From Verrucomicrobiota bacterium (GTDB lineage: Bacteria > Verrucomicrobiota > Verrucomicrobiia > Limisphaerales > PALSA-1396), in assembly GCA_016200005.1 (NCBI GenBank), contig JACQFP010000013.1, positions 94,218 to 158,217 on the forward strand: a stretch of DNA of 64,000 nt. Reading direction: 5' to 3'. Position 1 is the first letter of the stretch. Every line of letters begins with the position of its first letter. This document shows positions 55,916-64,000 of this stretch, piece after piece. A program made the translations under genes and the position numbers. The notes under the pieces were generated by a model, which did not search any database, had not been told where the DNA came from, and worked only from the letters and a program-made list of their open reading frames with translations.

Positions 55916-56141
55916 AGCCACAACACCAACTCGAACCACTATGACGCTGATCACCAAACCCCGTGGAATTGTCCGCCGGTTGAGCGTGAATTGGTCGGAG
56001 CGCGCTTGGACACCGCGCATCATTGTGCGACCCGCCGCGCGTGTGACTGGTTGGTGGATGGATCGTTGTCGCTCACATTCTCCCTTGGTTCGACTGCCTC
56101 GGATTCGTGCCGGTCACTTGCAACCCTTCAACCTCAAATTT

Positions 56142-56948
56142 ATGAAAAATTCATCACGACCCTTCTACATTGCGCCTCGCGGCTTCACCTTGATTGAACT
56201 GCTGGTGGTCATCAGCATCATCGGCATTCTGGCCGGCCTGTTGTTGCCGGTGCTGGCTGCGGCGAAGAAAAAGGCCCAGATTGCGCAAGCAAGAACGGAA
56301 ATGCAGGGAATTGTCGCCGCCATCAACGCGTACGAAACTGCCTACAGCCGGTTTCCCGCCTCCAGTGATGCCGCGGCGGCGGTCGATCCCAACGATGGTC
56401 CTGATTTTACCTTCGGGACGGTCCTCCCCAACAAGGCCGTCTTAAAAGACAAGAAAGGCAGGGACCTTCCTCGCATTCAAAATCTGGCTGCGGCCAAGAA
56501 AAAGGATTATCAAAATTGCAACGCTGAAGTGATGGGCATTCTGCTGGATTTGGACAAGTACGGAAATGGCACGCCCACGGTGAACATCAACCACGTGAAG
56601 AATCCTCAACGCACTCAATTCCTGAACGTCAAGACGGTCAGCGATATCAAATCTCCCGGCATCGGCCCGGACGGAGTGTATCGTGATCCTTGGGGCGATC
56701 CGTACATCATCACCATCGACTTGAACTATGACAACAAAACGCGGGACGGCTTTTATGCGCTCGCAATCGTGTCGCAACTCAGCGGAAACACGGGCATCAA
56801 CGGACTTTACAGCAGCACGGGCAACCGGAATGACTTCGAGGTCAACCTTTCGGTGATTGTCTGGTCGTTGGGACCAGATGGCAAAGCAGATCCCAATGTG
56901 AAGGCCGACCGTCTCGTGAACAAAGACAATGTCTTGAGTTGGAAATAA
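56142..56948 (+). CDS. Type II secretion pseudopilin, GspG-like
   Basis: 268 aa from the ATG at 56142 (KNSSRPFYIAPRG), then [20 protein letters not shown] with canonical Gly at -1 and Glu at +5. The segment RTEMQGIVAAINAYETAYSRFP resembles GspG, followed by a longer C-terminal domain with DPWGDPYIITIDL, the calcium-loop-like motif usual for GspG. A longer frame extends 67 codons upstream from an in-frame ATG near 55941 and could be an extended leader. Confidence 0.85.
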   Translation: MKNSSRPFYIAPRGFTLIELLVVISIIGILAGLLLPVLAAAKKKAQIAQARTEMQGIVAAINAYETAYSRFPASSDAAAAVDPNDGPDFTFGTVLPNKAVLKDKKGRDLPRIQNLAAAKKKDYQNCNAEVMGILLDLDKYGNGTPTVNINHVKNPQRTQFLNVKTVSDIKSPGIGPDGVYRDPWGDPYIITIDLNYDNKTRDGFYALAIVSQLSGNTGINGLYSSTGNRNDFEVNLSVIVWSLGPDGKADPNVKADRLVNKDNVLSWK

Positions 56949-56955
56949 ACTGGCC

Positions 56956-57810
56956 ATGACCCGCTACCGCAACAACCAGCAGACCACCACGCCGCAGCGC
57001 GCGCCCCGCCGCGCGGCTCGGCGGTCGTTGGTTTTGTCGCTGCCTGGTGTGGGTTGTCGCCGTGGAATTCGCACAGCCTCAGCCTTCACTCTGATCGAGA
57101 TGCTGGTGGTCATTGCGATCATCGGGATCTTGGCGGCGATCGGACTGCCAGCCATGAGAGGTTTCGGAAAATCCAATGCGCTCACAGCGGCTGTCCGGCA
57201 ACTTCAGGATGACGTCAGTCTGGCCCGGCAACGCGCCATCAGCGGACACACGGACGTTTACCTCGTCTTCATCCCACCCAGCATCGCGAATTTTCCCATT
57301 GCCTCACTAACGGACGTGAACAACCGGAAGGTCTTCACGAATTTGGTCAGCGGCCAATACACCACCTATGCGCTGTTCTCCTCCCGCAGCGTGGGCGAAC
57401 AACCGGGACGTTCCAACCCGCGTTATTTGACTCAATGGAAAGCACTGCCGGAAGGGATGTTCATCGCCGCGAGTAAGTTCGCCTTCTACAATTCCGCGAT
57501 GCCGGATTACACCCGCGCGTATCCGACCAACCGGCCATTTCCATTTCCGCTCGCGACGAACAACACGACTCCATTGAACCTGCCCTATATCGGTTTTGAC
57601 TATCAGGGCCGGTTGATCAGCGGACGGGACGAAATCATTCCCCTGGCGCGCGGCAGTATTCTTTATGACCGGAACCCCGACGGCAGCCTTGTAATCGGGC
57701 CGGCGGATGTGAAGGAGACCCCGCCCGGCAATTCCATCACCAGTTCCAATCAGATTCACATCGAGTGGCTGACCGGGCGCGCCCGTGTCGAAAGCCAGCC
57801 AGTCCAATGA
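56956..57810 (+). CDS. Type II secretion pseudopilin, GspH-like, long leader
   Basis: 284 aa. A 42-residue basic Arg/Pro-rich leader precedes AFTLIEMLVVIAIIGILAAIG. The following LTAAVRQLQDDVSLARQRAI is typical of GspH/FimT minor pseudopilins. Long leaders are unusual; here it may be that an internal start near 57040 is used. Stop overlaps the next ATG by four bases. Minor pseudopilins prime the pseudopilus tip. Confidence 0.85.
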   Translation: MTRYRNNQQTTTPQRAPRRAARRSLVLSLPGVGCRRGIRTASAFTLIEMLVVIAIIGILAAIGLPAMRGFGKSNALTAAVRQLQDDVSLARQRAISGHTDVYLVFIPPSIANFPIASLTDVNNRKVFTNLVSGQYTTYALFSSRSVGEQPGRSNPRYLTQWKALPEGMFIAASKFAFYNSAMPDYTRAYPTNRPFPFPLATNNTTPLNLPYIGFDYQGRLISGRDEIIPLARGSILYDRNPDGSLVIGPADVKETPPGNSITSSNQIHIEWLTGRARVESQPVQ

Positions 57811-58685
57811 AGTTTAATTTGTCATATTCGAAGCGACCCACCCCTTACCCCTCCCGGGAGGGGAAACCAAGGTCGTCCGCTTTCAGGAGTTGCTCCCCTC
57901 CTTGGGAGGGGTTGGGGGTGGGTTTTTGTCGCGAGACCGCCTTCACCATGATCGAAATTGCCCTTTGCCTGGCGATCATCGGCTTTGCGCTGGTGGCGAT
58001 CATCGGGGTCCTGCCGACGGGCATGCAGGTGCAGAAGGACAATCGCGAGGAAACCATCATCAATCAGGACGCGACCTATTTGATCGAAGCCATTCGTGGC
58101 GGCGCGCATGGCTTGGATGATCTGACTAACTACGTGGATCTTATCCGACTTGTCACTGTGACTTTTCCTGCGGGCGCTCCCGTCACCCAGACCTTCACCT
58201 ATACACGAACCAACGGGCCGCTGCTGCTCAATTCCGGGGAGCGGATCATCGGGCTGTTGAGCACGCCCAAGTATCAGTACACCGCCATCACCAACAACAA
58301 AGGCGATTTCAGCTACTCTGTCACCCGCAGCAACTATGTCACTGCTTACTTGCGGGCCATCAGCGGTTCGGCAGTGGAAAAAGCGACGAACGCGGACGCC
58401 CGCGCGTTTGCTTTCAGCTACCGTGTGACGCCGGAGATCATTCCCTACACGCCACCGGTTGTGATGCCGTCGAACTTCTGGCGATATGCGGAAAATCAGC
58501 AGACCAACCTTTATGAGCTGCGGCTCTTATTCCGCTGGCCGGTCCAGCCCAATGGGAACATCGGCAATGGCCGCCAGATATTCCGGACCACGGTCAGCAG
58601 CACGCTCACATCAACGAACATCGGGCAACCAGTCACCACCTTGTATTTCTTCGAACCGCGTTCTTACGCGCACGTGTTGCCATGA
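57807..58685 (+). CDS. Type II secretion pseudopilin, GspI/PilV-like, leader contains a hairpin repeat
   Basis: 292 aa. The first ~45 residues (RPTPYPSREGKPRSS and following) are translated from a C-rich palindromic repeat and precede AFTMIEIALCLAIIGFALVA, the prepilin helix (Glu at +5, Ala at -1). The remainder is beta-rich with YLIEAIRGGAHGL near residue 90, compatible with a GspI/PilV minor pilin. The start overlaps the previous stop (ATGA). If the repeat is not translated, a later start without a clear ribosome site would be needed. Confidence 0.78.
   Translation: MKFNLSYSKRPTPYPSREGKPRSSAFRSCSPPWEGLGVGFCRETAFTMIEIALCLAIIGFALVAIIGVLPTGMQVQKDNREETIINQDATYLIEAIRGGAHGLDDLTNYVDLIRLVTVTFPAGAPVTQTFTYTRTNGPLLLNSGERIIGLLSTPKYQYTAITNNKGDFSYSVTRSNYVTAYLRAISGSAVEKATNADARAFAFSYRVTPEIIPYTPPVVMPSNFWRYAENQQTNLYELRLLFRWPVQPNGNIGNGRQIFRTTVSSTLTSTNIGQPVTTLYFFEPRSYAHVLP
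57837..57922. repeat. C-rich palindromic repeat inside a pseudopilin leader (copy 1)
   Basis: The arm CCCACCCCTTACCCCTCCC (from 57837) is mirrored by the complement of the arm ending GTTGGGGGTGGG at 57922. A second copy with the same arms lies at 63631-63707 in non-coding DNA. Copy 1 is in frame within the GspI/PilV-like gene. Confidence 0.85.
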
Positions 58686-59566
58686 CGATGAGAACTTGCA
58701 ACTTCAACCGTTTGATTGATTCGAGGAACTGGCGTGCCTCGCGTCCTCGCGGCCAGCGCCCTTGCTGGCTGTCCAGCCTCGCTTTTTCACTCATCGAAAT
58801 CATGGTTGTGGTTTCCTTGATGACGGTGATTGTTCTCGGTTTGATGGCGATGTTCGGCCAGACCCAACGCGCCTTCCGCAGCAGCATGACCCAGGTGGAC
58901 GTGCTGGCTTCCGGTCGGGCGACGATGGATTTGCTGACGCGCGAGCTGGAGCGAATCACCCCATCCTATCTTGCCAACGTGACCAATTTTTACGTCCGCC
59001 GCAGCCCCTTCAATCTTCTGCTTCAGCCGCTGCCCGCCTCCAAAGAGACGCGGACGAATGTGGTGGATGAATTCTATTTTCTGTCCCGCGAGAACCAGCA
59101 GTGGTCGGGCATCGGCTATCTGGTCAGCCCGACAGGCGACGGCGTGGGCACGTTGTACCGCTTTTACATGACCAACTCTCCGGCCACGAGCATCACCAAC
59201 CTCAGCTATAGTTTTCAACAACCCACCTCGTTCACAAATCTGAATCGCATTGCCGAAGGAGTCGTTCACTTCCGCGTGCGGGCTTACAACACGAATGGGT
59301 TTTTGATGTATGGCAGCACCAACGTGAACATAACTGTGCTGGCCGACCCCGTCGTCCCGGGTGAGATTCAATCCTACTTCCGCAGCAACGCGCTGCCCGC
59401 GTATGTGGAAGTGGAATTGGGAATTCTGGAGCAACGGACCTTGGAGCGGGCGCGTTCCATTCCGGATTTGACCGCGCGGCACTCTTTTCTCACAAACCAC
59501 GTGGGCCAGGTCCACCTGTTCCGCCAGCGTGTCGCGGTGCGCAACGTTGATCCCACAGCTTACTAA
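58682..59566 (+). CDS. Type II secretion pseudopilin, GspJ/PilW-like
   Basis: 294 aa. Extended leader of 33 residues, then AFSLIEIMVVVSLMTVIVLG. QTQRAFRSSMTQVDVLASGR and TMDLLTRELERI match GspJ/PilW minor pseudopilins. A beta-rich C-terminal domain follows with NRIAEGVVHFRVRAYN and PAYVEVELGILE. Start overlaps the preceding stop (ATGA); its stop TAA overlaps the next ATG by one base. Confidence 0.85.
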   Translation: MTMRTCNFNRLIDSRNWRASRPRGQRPCWLSSLAFSLIEIMVVVSLMTVIVLGLMAMFGQTQRAFRSSMTQVDVLASGRATMDLLTRELERITPSYLANVTNFYVRRSPFNLLLQPLPASKETRTNVVDEFYFLSRENQQWSGIGYLVSPTGDGVGTLYRFYMTNSPATSITNLSYSFQQPTSFTNLNRIAEGVVHFRVRAYNTNGFLMYGSTNVNITVLADPVVPGEIQSYFRSNALPAYVEVELGILEQRTLERARSIPDLTARHSFLTNHVGQVHLFRQRVAVRNVDPTAY

Positions 59567-62500
59567 TGAAACGTAACTCGCAACAAGGCGTCGCCCTGGT
59601 CATCACCCTGATCCTGCTCTCGGTGATCACCTTCATGGCCGTCACCTTCCTCGCCGTGAGCCGGCGCGAACGTGTCGCCGTGACCACTCAATCCGATCAG
59701 ACGGACGCCAAACTGGCGGCGGACGCGGCGCTCGAGCGGGCGAAGTCGGCGATGATCGTGCCGATCATGGCTTTTTCCAATGCCCAGTTGGTTCAACTAC
59801 GTGTCTCCACCAATTTCATCAACCCGCTGGGTTTTGAATCGCCGCTGCCTCCCAACGGCAATCGTTTTACCAACGTCAACTACGACTTCTCAACGGCGAA
59901 AAGGAATCTCAAACCGCTTACCCCTGCTCAGATGGAGCAGAACATCGCCAACCTGCTCTACGACCCGCGCCCGCCGGTGTTCATCCGAACAAACCGCGCA
60001 AAGCCCGGCGTTTCCGATTTTCGTTTCTACCTCGATTTGAATCGCAACGGGCGTTTCGATCCCAGCGGCTTTTTGCCAGTCACCAATAATCTCGGACAAC
60101 AGGTGCTTGACGCCAACGGTCGTGCCATCACCAACCTTTTCATTGGCGATCCGGAATGGGTCGGTGTATTGGAGCGGCCCGATTTTTCGCACTCCGCCAC
60201 GAACAAGTTTATCGCACGCTGGGCCTACATTGTGTTGCCGGCGGGTGCCGCGCTCGATGTGAATTACATCCACAATCAGACGCTCGCCAACAAGAAACTG
60301 AAGGGGGGCGACGGTTTTGAGCGCAACCAGGGTTTTGGTTCCTGGGAAATAAATCTGGCTGCTTTCCTGCGCGACTTGAATACGAACTTTTGGACATACA
60401 CCTACAACAAGCCTGTCGATCCCAATCTTGACAATCCCGGAACGGCCTTTGATGACGCGCGATCCTTTTTGAACTACCGTTACGCCGGCGGCCTTAACAC
60501 CTTGAAGAGCGTGGCGAATTTGTTTGGTCCTGCTGCCGCAACCGCTTTTGCAAGAGACAGTATCGACGGCTACGCGGATGGGCCGCTCATGAAGACGGTC
60601 TATGCGCTTCGATATCCTCCGAATGACGATAATTCCGGAAACCCTTGGCCCGGTGCCGACAGCGTCCAGCATTATTTCACCACCCAGGAATTTTTTGTCC
60701 CGAACAAGACATCGCGCGATTTTACCAATCGCTTGTTAAACGCCAGCCAGGGTAGAAGCTCCTACGACCAGTACACCTATTACCGCCTGCTCTCGCAACT
60801 GACGACGGATTCCGCCCCGGACCCGGCGGACAAAATGAATCTGAACTATGACAATCTGGTTCAGCGAAATCCGATTTCGGGCACGCTCAGCGCGACGAAT
60901 TTTATTCCGTGGCGGCCCATTGATTTCTTCACCAATGCGGCGAACCGGCTGTTGCAGTCGGTGAGCAACCTGGGGATTTTCAATTTGACGGTTACAAACA
61001 TCCCAATTTATCCGACCAACTATTACACGCCGGCCGTGCATCGCCTCCTGCAACTGGCCGCGAACATGTACGACGCGACGACCAATCGCACATATCCAGG
61101 CGCAACGACGTATCCTTATCTGCCTTCAGTTTTCCGTCCGATTTTTCGAAAGGATGTTGCGGGCACAAATTTCAATATCTTCATTGCGGGTTATGTTGAG
61201 GAGGTCAACGCCCGATTGGTCACTGCGCCTCCCCCATACGTGGATTTGCGGAACAATGCGACAAATGCACCTATTCGCCCACTGGTTGGAAATCCCATTG
61301 ACCCCAATGACCCAACGGAGCCAATGGTCTATGGTATCCCCTTGGTCATCGGCGCGAAGAAAGGCTTTCCCAATTTCAACGAGTTCGCCATGCAAAACGT
61401 CGTCCAAGTCACCCGCAAGCTGGAGTTGCGAAAGGACAAGGGAACCGAACGGCTGTCTGAAACGAATCAAATGTATGTAGTCGGCATCTCCAACGTCATC
61501 GGCGTCGAGGCGTGGAATTCCTACACCAATCCGTATCCGCGCGCCTTGGACATGTACGTGACGAATCAACTTTCCATCGTCATGACCAATGAATTTGCGG
61601 CCGTGCCCCCGCTCCGTTTCACCAATCTCACAATGGGGCAAATGCTGCGGCCTCCGAATAACTTTCCGATTCCCGCCAACAACTGGCAAGGCTTTGTCAA
61701 CCCAGTATATCCGCAACAGTCCTTCCGCATACCGTTGCTGACGAACGTGGTTTTTTTGACGAACTCAGTCTATCGGCAAGGCCCGCCCAGCCAGTTTCTG
61801 CCGTTGACGGCTCCCTTTGAGCGCCGCGTGGGTTTCCCGGTTCCACAATGGGGATTGAGTGTGACCAATCGCCTGCTTTACATTCTCGTTGATCACGACA
61901 CTCGTCGCATAGTGGACTATGTCGATTTGATCGGCCTGGATGACCACATAGACATAACCCGTGAACTCGTCGGTAGCTCTAATGTTCGGAATGAATCCAG
62001 CACCTTCGGTAATCAGTGGCGCACTAATCGGCTCAATAATCGCACCGACAAATTTGTGCCGACCGTCGGCATCATCAATCAAATCGAAGTTTCGGAGGGC
62101 AACCAGCCGGTGAGTTTGAACGACTGGAACAGCTTCAGCCTCCAAAACGTCAATGGCCAGGATAAAGACAAGGCCATCGATGGCTTTCGCGTGTTCATGG
62201 GTCTCTCGCCATTGCACTATCCAGGCACCGTCAACACGAACCTCATTCAACAGGCGCCATTCACACCCACTCGCAAGATTTACCATTATACTTCCCGTCA
62301 AGCCAACGACCCCTTGGTGCACTACACGTTGAGTGATTTGATCGGCACCAATGACAATAACTTCATCACGCCGCCCAATCAGCCCGTGGCGACGCTCAAT
62401 GAACACAATCTTGCCAAGATAAACGATCAATACCAGCCGTGGGGCGGCAACCCGCTTCAGAGTCTCTCCCAGACCGGCACTGAGACGAACGCCTTCAATC

Positions 62501-63366
62501 TGGCGGTCAAGGACCCGCTCGTGAAAACGTCAAACGATTGGGACTTTCCGACCAACAAACTGCCGAACCTTGGCTGGCTTGGTCGCGTCCATCGCGGCAC
62601 GCCCTGGCAGACGGTGTATTTGAAATCGGCCCTCGTGGGTCAGGCCGCCTGGCAGAAGTGGACCGGGAATTATTTTGATCCGCTGCGGACGGTGCCGGCG
62701 CAGGATTGGAACTTGCTCGACTATTTCACCGTGGCGCCCAACGACAACGCCAGTCGCGGCCAGATGTCGATCAACAATTCCGACATCGCGGGCTGGTCGG
62801 CCATCCTCAGTGGGGTCATCGTGCTAACCAACAGTTCGAAGCCAGACGATTTGAACCAGCCTCAACCCATCTTGAAATTTGACCCGCTGGTGATTGAACC
62901 GGCCGGCGTGGACGGCACCAACTCTCCGCTATGGAAAATTGTGGACGGCATTAACCGGGAGCGGAATCGGAAGGACAACAACGGCAATTTTGTTCACCCC
63001 GGCCAGACCTTCCAGCATGTGGGCGATTTTCTGGCCACGCCGGAACTGACGGTCGCTTCACCATTCTTGAACGTGACCAACAGTACCCAGTTGCGGAGGG
63101 GATTGAATGACGCCGTGTACGAACGCATTCCCCAGCAGGTTCTTTCTCTGCTCAAAGCCGGTGAGCCGCGGTTTGTGATTTATTCGTATGGCCAATCGCT
63201 GAAGCCAGCAGACCGCTCGATCGTTCAAAGCGGCCCGTTTAGCGGCATGAGCACAAACTACCAGATCACCGGCGAAACGGCCACGCGGACGGTGATCCGC
63301 ATCGAAGGCGCGCCGAACAATCCTCGTGCTGTAATTGAAAGTTTCAACGTGCTGCCGCCGGATTGA
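59566..63366 (+). CDS. Giant GspK/PilX-like pseudopilus tip protein
   Basis: 1266 aa, about four times a normal GspK. The short leader KRNSQQ and helix GVALVITLILLSVITFMAVT are of the PilX/GspK type (no Glu at +5, as expected for K). The next segment, DAKLAADAALERAKSAMI, also fits. The remainder is Asn/Thr/Pro-rich, with many TN pairs and no recognised domain, and looks extracellular. It closes the pseudopilin operon and may form or display an unusually large pilus tip. Start overlaps the previous stop by one base (TAATG). Confidence 0.82.
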   Translation: MKRNSQQGVALVITLILLSVITFMAVTFLAVSRRERVAVTTQSDQTDAKLAADAALERAKSAMIVPIMAFSNAQLVQLRVSTNFINPLGFESPLPPNGNRFTNVNYDFSTAKRNLKPLTPAQMEQNIANLLYDPRPPVFIRTNRAKPGVSDFRFYLDLNRNGRFDPSGFLPVTNNLGQQVLDANGRAITNLFIGDPEWVGVLERPDFSHSATNKFIARWAYIVLPAGAALDVNYIHNQTLANKKLKGGDGFERNQGFGSWEINLAAFLRDLNTNFWTYTYNKPVDPNLDNPGTAFDDARSFLNYRYAGGLNTLKSVANLFGPAAATAFARDSIDGYADGPLMKTVYALRYPPNDDNSGNPWPGADSVQHYFTTQEFFVPNKTSRDFTNRLLNASQGRSSYDQYTYYRLLSQLTTDSAPDPADKMNLNYDNLVQRNPISGTLSATNFIPWRPIDFFTNAANRLLQSVSNLGIFNLTVTNIPIYPTNYYTPAVHRLLQLAANMYDATTNRTYPGATTYPYLPSVFRPIFRKDVAGTNFNIFIAGYVEEVNARLVTAPPPYVDLRNNATNAPIRPLVGNPIDPNDPTEPMVYGIPLVIGAKKGFPNFNEFAMQNVVQVTRKLELRKDKGTERLSETNQMYVVGISNVIGVEAWNSYTNPYPRALDMYVTNQLSIVMTNEFAAVPPLRFTNLTMGQMLRPPNNFPIPANNWQGFVNPVYPQQSFRIPLLTNVVFLTNSVYRQGPPSQFLPLTAPFERRVGFPVPQWGLSVTNRLLYILVDHDTRRIVDYVDLIGLDDHIDITRELVGSSNVRNESSTFGNQWRTNRLNNRTDKFVPTVGIINQIEVSEGNQPVSLNDWNSFSLQNVNGQDKDKAIDGFRVFMGLSPLHYPGTVNTNLIQQAPFTPTRKIYHYTSRQANDPLVHYTLSDLIGTNDNNFITPPNQPVATLNEHNLAKINDQYQPWGGNPLQSLSQTGTETNAFNLAVKDPLVKTSNDWDFPTNKLPNLGWLGRVHRGTPWQTVYLKSALVGQAAWQKWTGNYFDPLRTVPAQDWNLLDYFTVAPNDNASRGQMSINNSDIAGWSAILSGVIVLTNSSKPDDLNQPQPILKFDPLVIEPAGVDGTNSPLWKIVDGINRERNRKDNNGNFVHPGQTFQHVGDFLATPELTVASPFLNVTNSTQLRRGLNDAVYERIPQQVLSLLKAGEPRFVIYSYGQSLKPADRSIVQSGPFSGMSTNYQITGETATRTVIRIEGAPNNPRAVIESFNVLPPD

Positions 63367-63445
63367 GATTGTGGCTATGAAACGCTTAACTCCTGTTCAC
63401 CTAATCGAGACCACCGCAAGCGTATGAAGTCAGAGTGTACATCCG

Positions 63446-63591
63446 CCCTCACCCCGGCCCTCTCCCCCAAGAGAGGGAGTTTCTGCTGGACGGCGTTTGG
63501 ATTGTGTGGAGCGGCGAATGCAAAAGGCCGTCAGATTTTCTTGCTGACGGACGAAGCTCCACCCTCTCCTGGGGCACGGGGCCGGGGTGAG
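63446..63591. repeat. Second family of GC-rich palindromic repeat
   Basis: CCCTCACCCCGGCCCTCTCC at 63446 is mirrored around a ~70-base loop by the arm ending GGGGCCGGGGTGAG at 63591. It lies directly downstream of the giant GspK-like gene. Open frames crossing it on both strands consist of the repeat itself and are not genes. Confidence 0.8.
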
Positions 63592-63630
63592 AATTCCTGG
63601 AAAGAGGATTTCGCGCGCTGGACCAATGAA

Positions 63631-63707
63631 CCCACCCCTGACCCCTCCCAGGAGGGGAGAGGGGCAACGTTTGATTGTTCCCCTCCTGGGAGGGGTCAGG
63701 GGGGGGG
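63631..63707. repeat. C-rich palindromic repeat (copy 2)
   Basis: CCCACCCCTGACCCCTCCC at 63631 is mirrored by the complement of GGGAGGGGTCAGGGGGGGGG ending at 63707. Same family as 57837-57922. With the element at 63446 it fills most of the gap 63367-63780, which holds no supported gene. Confidence 0.85.
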
Positions 63708-63780
63708 TCGGTGGCAGGTTCACGGGGAGGGCGAGCGTTCGTCATTAAATTCTGCATTTGTCCATAGGGTTGTTTAAGTT

Positions 63781-64000
63781 ATGCGAATGCGACCGATGTG
63801 GTGGTTTTTGTTGGGCTTGATGTTGTTGGTGCTAGGCGCATACGTCTGGCATTTAAGCGACGAATGGCAGGTCCGGAAGAACCGCACGACTTCGCCCAAT
63901 CTAAACGAACGCTCCACTTCACCAGCAAAGAGTGTCCGGCTTGACTCTACGAATGCCGCACAATCTCCGCGCCTGGGGCTGTTGAGCACTCCATCGAATC
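63781..64000 (+). CDS. Membrane-anchored protein (5' part, cut by window edge)
   Basis: Open from ATG 63781 to the window end (73 codons). The translation starts RMRPMWWFLLGLMLLVLGAY, a single N-terminal transmembrane anchor, followed by a Ser/Thr/Asn-rich stretch (NRTTSPNLNERSTSPAK) of extracytoplasmic type. It follows the pseudopilin operon in the same direction, past repeats, so it may be an associated pilus or secretion factor, but nothing more can be said. Confidence 0.6.
   Translation, partial: MRMRPMWWFLLGLMLLVLGAYVWHLSDEWQVRKNRTTSPNLNERSTSPAKSVRLDSTNAAQSPRLGLLSTPSN

Noticed and set aside
63424..63777. Overlapping open frames on both strands
   Set aside because: They consist almost wholly of two palindromic repeat families and have no gene-like features.

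Overview
This is GC-rich bacterial DNA (roughly 57% by eye) that looks chromosomal. It most likely comes from a member of the Verrucomicrobiota, probably the Pedosphaera/Limisphaerales side. The reasons are a PSD1-type cytochrome/DUF1549/DUF1553 protein paired with a Tat-exported DUF1501 protein, several class III prepilin-like proteins including an H-X9-DG type, secreted SBBP and endonuclease-like proteins sharing a C-terminal beta-sandwich that ends in FFRL-like residues, and many dispersed hairpin repeats. The taxon is inferred from gene content, not from a marker gene. I see no rRNA, CRISPR array, prophage or intact insertion sequence. There is one tRNA (Arg, ACG).

Layout. 1-6.8 kb: truncated ubiE/menG-like methyltransferase, a CheY-like protein, a flippase-glycosyltransferase fusion, and the PSD1/DUF1501 pair. 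6.8-12.1 kb: small hypothetical, a six-hairpin-like secreted protein, a Fur-family regulator, cinA, and a decayed type ISP restriction-modification remnant. 12.1-22.9 kb: an envelope-modification neighbourhood with a YejM-like membrane sulfatase-fold protein, a phospholipase C-type phosphoesterase, a protein with two LPS-kinase-like domains facing a third such kinase, a predicted outer-membrane barrel, a methyltransferase and two divergent alkaline-phosphatase-superfamily enzymes. 23-38.8 kb: mostly housekeeping (serA, PpiC-type foldase, DUF1844, Lon-N domain protein, moaA, fmdB-like, kamA, nth, lipoate ligase) with large secreted proteins. 38.8-48.3 kb: prepilin-like protein, HAD phosphatase, MFS transporter plus DapA-family aldolase, HEAT protein, cupin, AbrB/PIN toxin-antitoxin pair, a Tat-exported phosphatase-fold protein coupled to a polytopic membrane protein, and tRNA-Arg. 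48.4-64 kb: a type II secretion/type IV pilus-like machine in two blocks, the motor block (GspE/PilB, PilT, GspE/PilB, GspF/PilC) closed by a strong terminator, and a block of four pseudopilins plus a giant GspK/PilX-like protein. A BrnT/CopG toxin-antitoxin pair lies between the blocks.

Two cross-cutting observations stand out. First, palindromic hairpin repeats lie inside reading frames (moaA, the leader of a pseudopilin, the 5' end of the lipoate ligase gene), resembling the protein-coding palindromic elements known in Rickettsia. Second, many transcription units have a sigma70-like promoter whose -10 box ends only 6-14 bases before the start codon. That predicts leaderless or near-leaderless mRNAs, with Shine-Dalgarno sequences mainly on genes inside operons.
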